DNA of 8,126 nt from the NCBI GenBank assembly GCA_018267795.1, contig JAFDXS010000082.1, positions 1 to 8,126 on the forward strand. The letters run 5' to 3'. This document shows positions 7,797-8,126 of this stretch, in pieces. Source of the stretch: Bacteroidota bacterium (GTDB taxonomy: Bacteria; Bacteroidota; Bacteroidia; Chitinophagales; Chitinophagaceae). Numbering within the stretch: position 1 is the first letter of the stretch; the number at the start of each line of letters is the position of its first letter. Position numbers and translations under genes: made by a program. Below the pieces are notes generated by a model that did not search any database, was not told the origin of the DNA, and worked only from the letters and a program-made list of their open reading frames with translations.

Positions 7797-7930
7797 GAAA
7801 TGTCCCATTGGTGTAATTAAACAGTTTGAGACATTTGGCTTGTCGTTTTCGGCTGCAATGCTTTGCTGCATTGATTGGAGAGAAATTTGGCAAATGTCTC
7901 ATTTTGTCGCAAAATGTCCCAAAATGTCAC
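7797..7930. repeat. Cluster of ATGTC boxes in direct and inverted copies
   Basis: The core AAATGTCnC occurs in direct copies beginning near 7798, 7892, 7912 and 7922. The last two form a tandem 10-base repeat (CAAAATGTCC at 7910-7919, CAAAATGTCA at 7920-7929). An inverted copy, TGAGACATTTG (7827-7837), matches CAAATGTCTCA (7891-7901) perfectly over 11 bases with 53 bases between. The arms CATTTTG (7900-7906) and CAAAATG (7910-7916) form a perfect 7-bp palindrome around TCG. More ATGTC cores follow at 7989, 8046, 8063 (inverted) and 8121. Repeated short boxes like this occur at ends of some insertion sequences (for example the IS21 family), where they bind transposase, and in operators of dimeric regulators. 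No transposase gene or target duplication is visible, so the assignment stays open. Confidence 0.6.
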
Positions 7931-7987
7931 ATTCTTTAGCCATAGGTCCGCAGGGACAGTTCATTACTTAAGGGGTGGGTTTACAGT

Positions 7988-8126
7988 ATGTCTAAGAACT
8001 TTATGCATGGTTACCTTAATGAGACCTATAGCATGTGCCTGGCGGATGTCTCCCTTGCGGTCGACATGATTGCCTTGATCCGGCAAGGTACTATTGTTAA
8101 CATAGGGTATACAAATAAAGATGTCC
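7988..8126 (+). CDS. Possible 5' end of an unrecognised gene (runs off window)
   Basis: From an ATG at 7988 the plus-strand frame stays open for 46 codons to the window edge (MSKNFMHGYLNETY...). A purine-rich AAGGGG (7970-7975) lies about 12 bases upstream. The product resembles no family I know. Codon third positions are more GC-rich than in the glycogen genes, which could mean foreign DNA or simply a non-coding frame. The minus strand is also open here, from the edge to a TAA at 7964-7966, which would be the C-terminus of a different protein ending HTVNPPLK. At most one is likely real, and the window is too short to choose. Confidence 0.25.
   Translation, partial: MSKNFMHGYLNETYSMCLADVSLAVDMIALIRQGTIVNIGYTNKDV

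Larger units (their letters stand above)
7683..8126. other. Stretch without a confident gene
   Basis: Beyond the cdsA start, 444 bases hold no reading frame that resembles a known protein. Short open frames at 7702-7902 (minus), 7780-7971 (plus) and 7875-8069 (plus) overlap each other and the repeat cluster and have no family motifs, so they are not called. The segment probably includes the cdsA promoter next to 7682, the ATGTC box cluster (7797-7930), a small hairpin (CAATGC 7856-7861 with GCATTG 7868-7873), and possibly the edge of another gene at the far right. No tRNA or rRNA was recognised. Confidence 0.6.

Noticed and set aside
7780..7971. Plus-strand ORF of 63 aa across the ATGTC boxes as a small protein gene
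   Set aside because: Its sequence is largely the translation of the repeats, it overlaps other equally weak frames, and it has no recognisable motif.

Overview
The window looks like a chromosomal segment from a member of the Bacteroidota, probably near Chitinophagaceae or Sphingobacteriales. The reasons are the AT-leaning codon use, the near absence of Shine-Dalgarno sequences before clear genes, and the gene content (a bacterial GT3-type glycogen synthase next to a GH57 enzyme). The lineage is inferred from style and content, not from a marker gene.

Left part (2-1117, + strand): the C-terminal ATPase end of a sensor histidine kinase, cut by the window edge, followed 9 bases later by a complete OmpR-type response regulator. 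A 208-base gap follows. It contains four consecutive complementary arms (1218-1259) that can fold in two mutually exclusive ways, shaped like an attenuator.

Central part (1326-6842, + strand): a two-gene glycogen operon. The first gene encodes a cytoplasmic GH57 alpha-glucan enzyme. The second encodes a 1407-residue protein that joins a complete eukaryote-like GT3 glycogen synthase to a complete GT35 alpha-glucan phosphorylase (DUF3417 subfamily). One polypeptide therefore carries the enzyme that lengthens glucan chains and the enzyme that shortens them. No glgC, glgB, debranching enzyme or 4-alpha-glucanotransferase other than the GH57 candidate is visible here.

Right part: cdsA (phosphatidate cytidylyltransferase, phospholipid synthesis) lies on the minus strand, convergent with the glycogen operon and only 3 bases from it. 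From 7683 to the window end there is no confident gene. This stretch is unusually rich in ATGTC boxes (tandem, palindromic and inverted copies at 7797-7930), which could be a mobile-element end or a regulator-binding array. At the extreme right edge there are weak open frames on both strands.

The most notable item is the synthase-phosphorylase fusion. Second are the ATGTC array and the attenuator-like leader.
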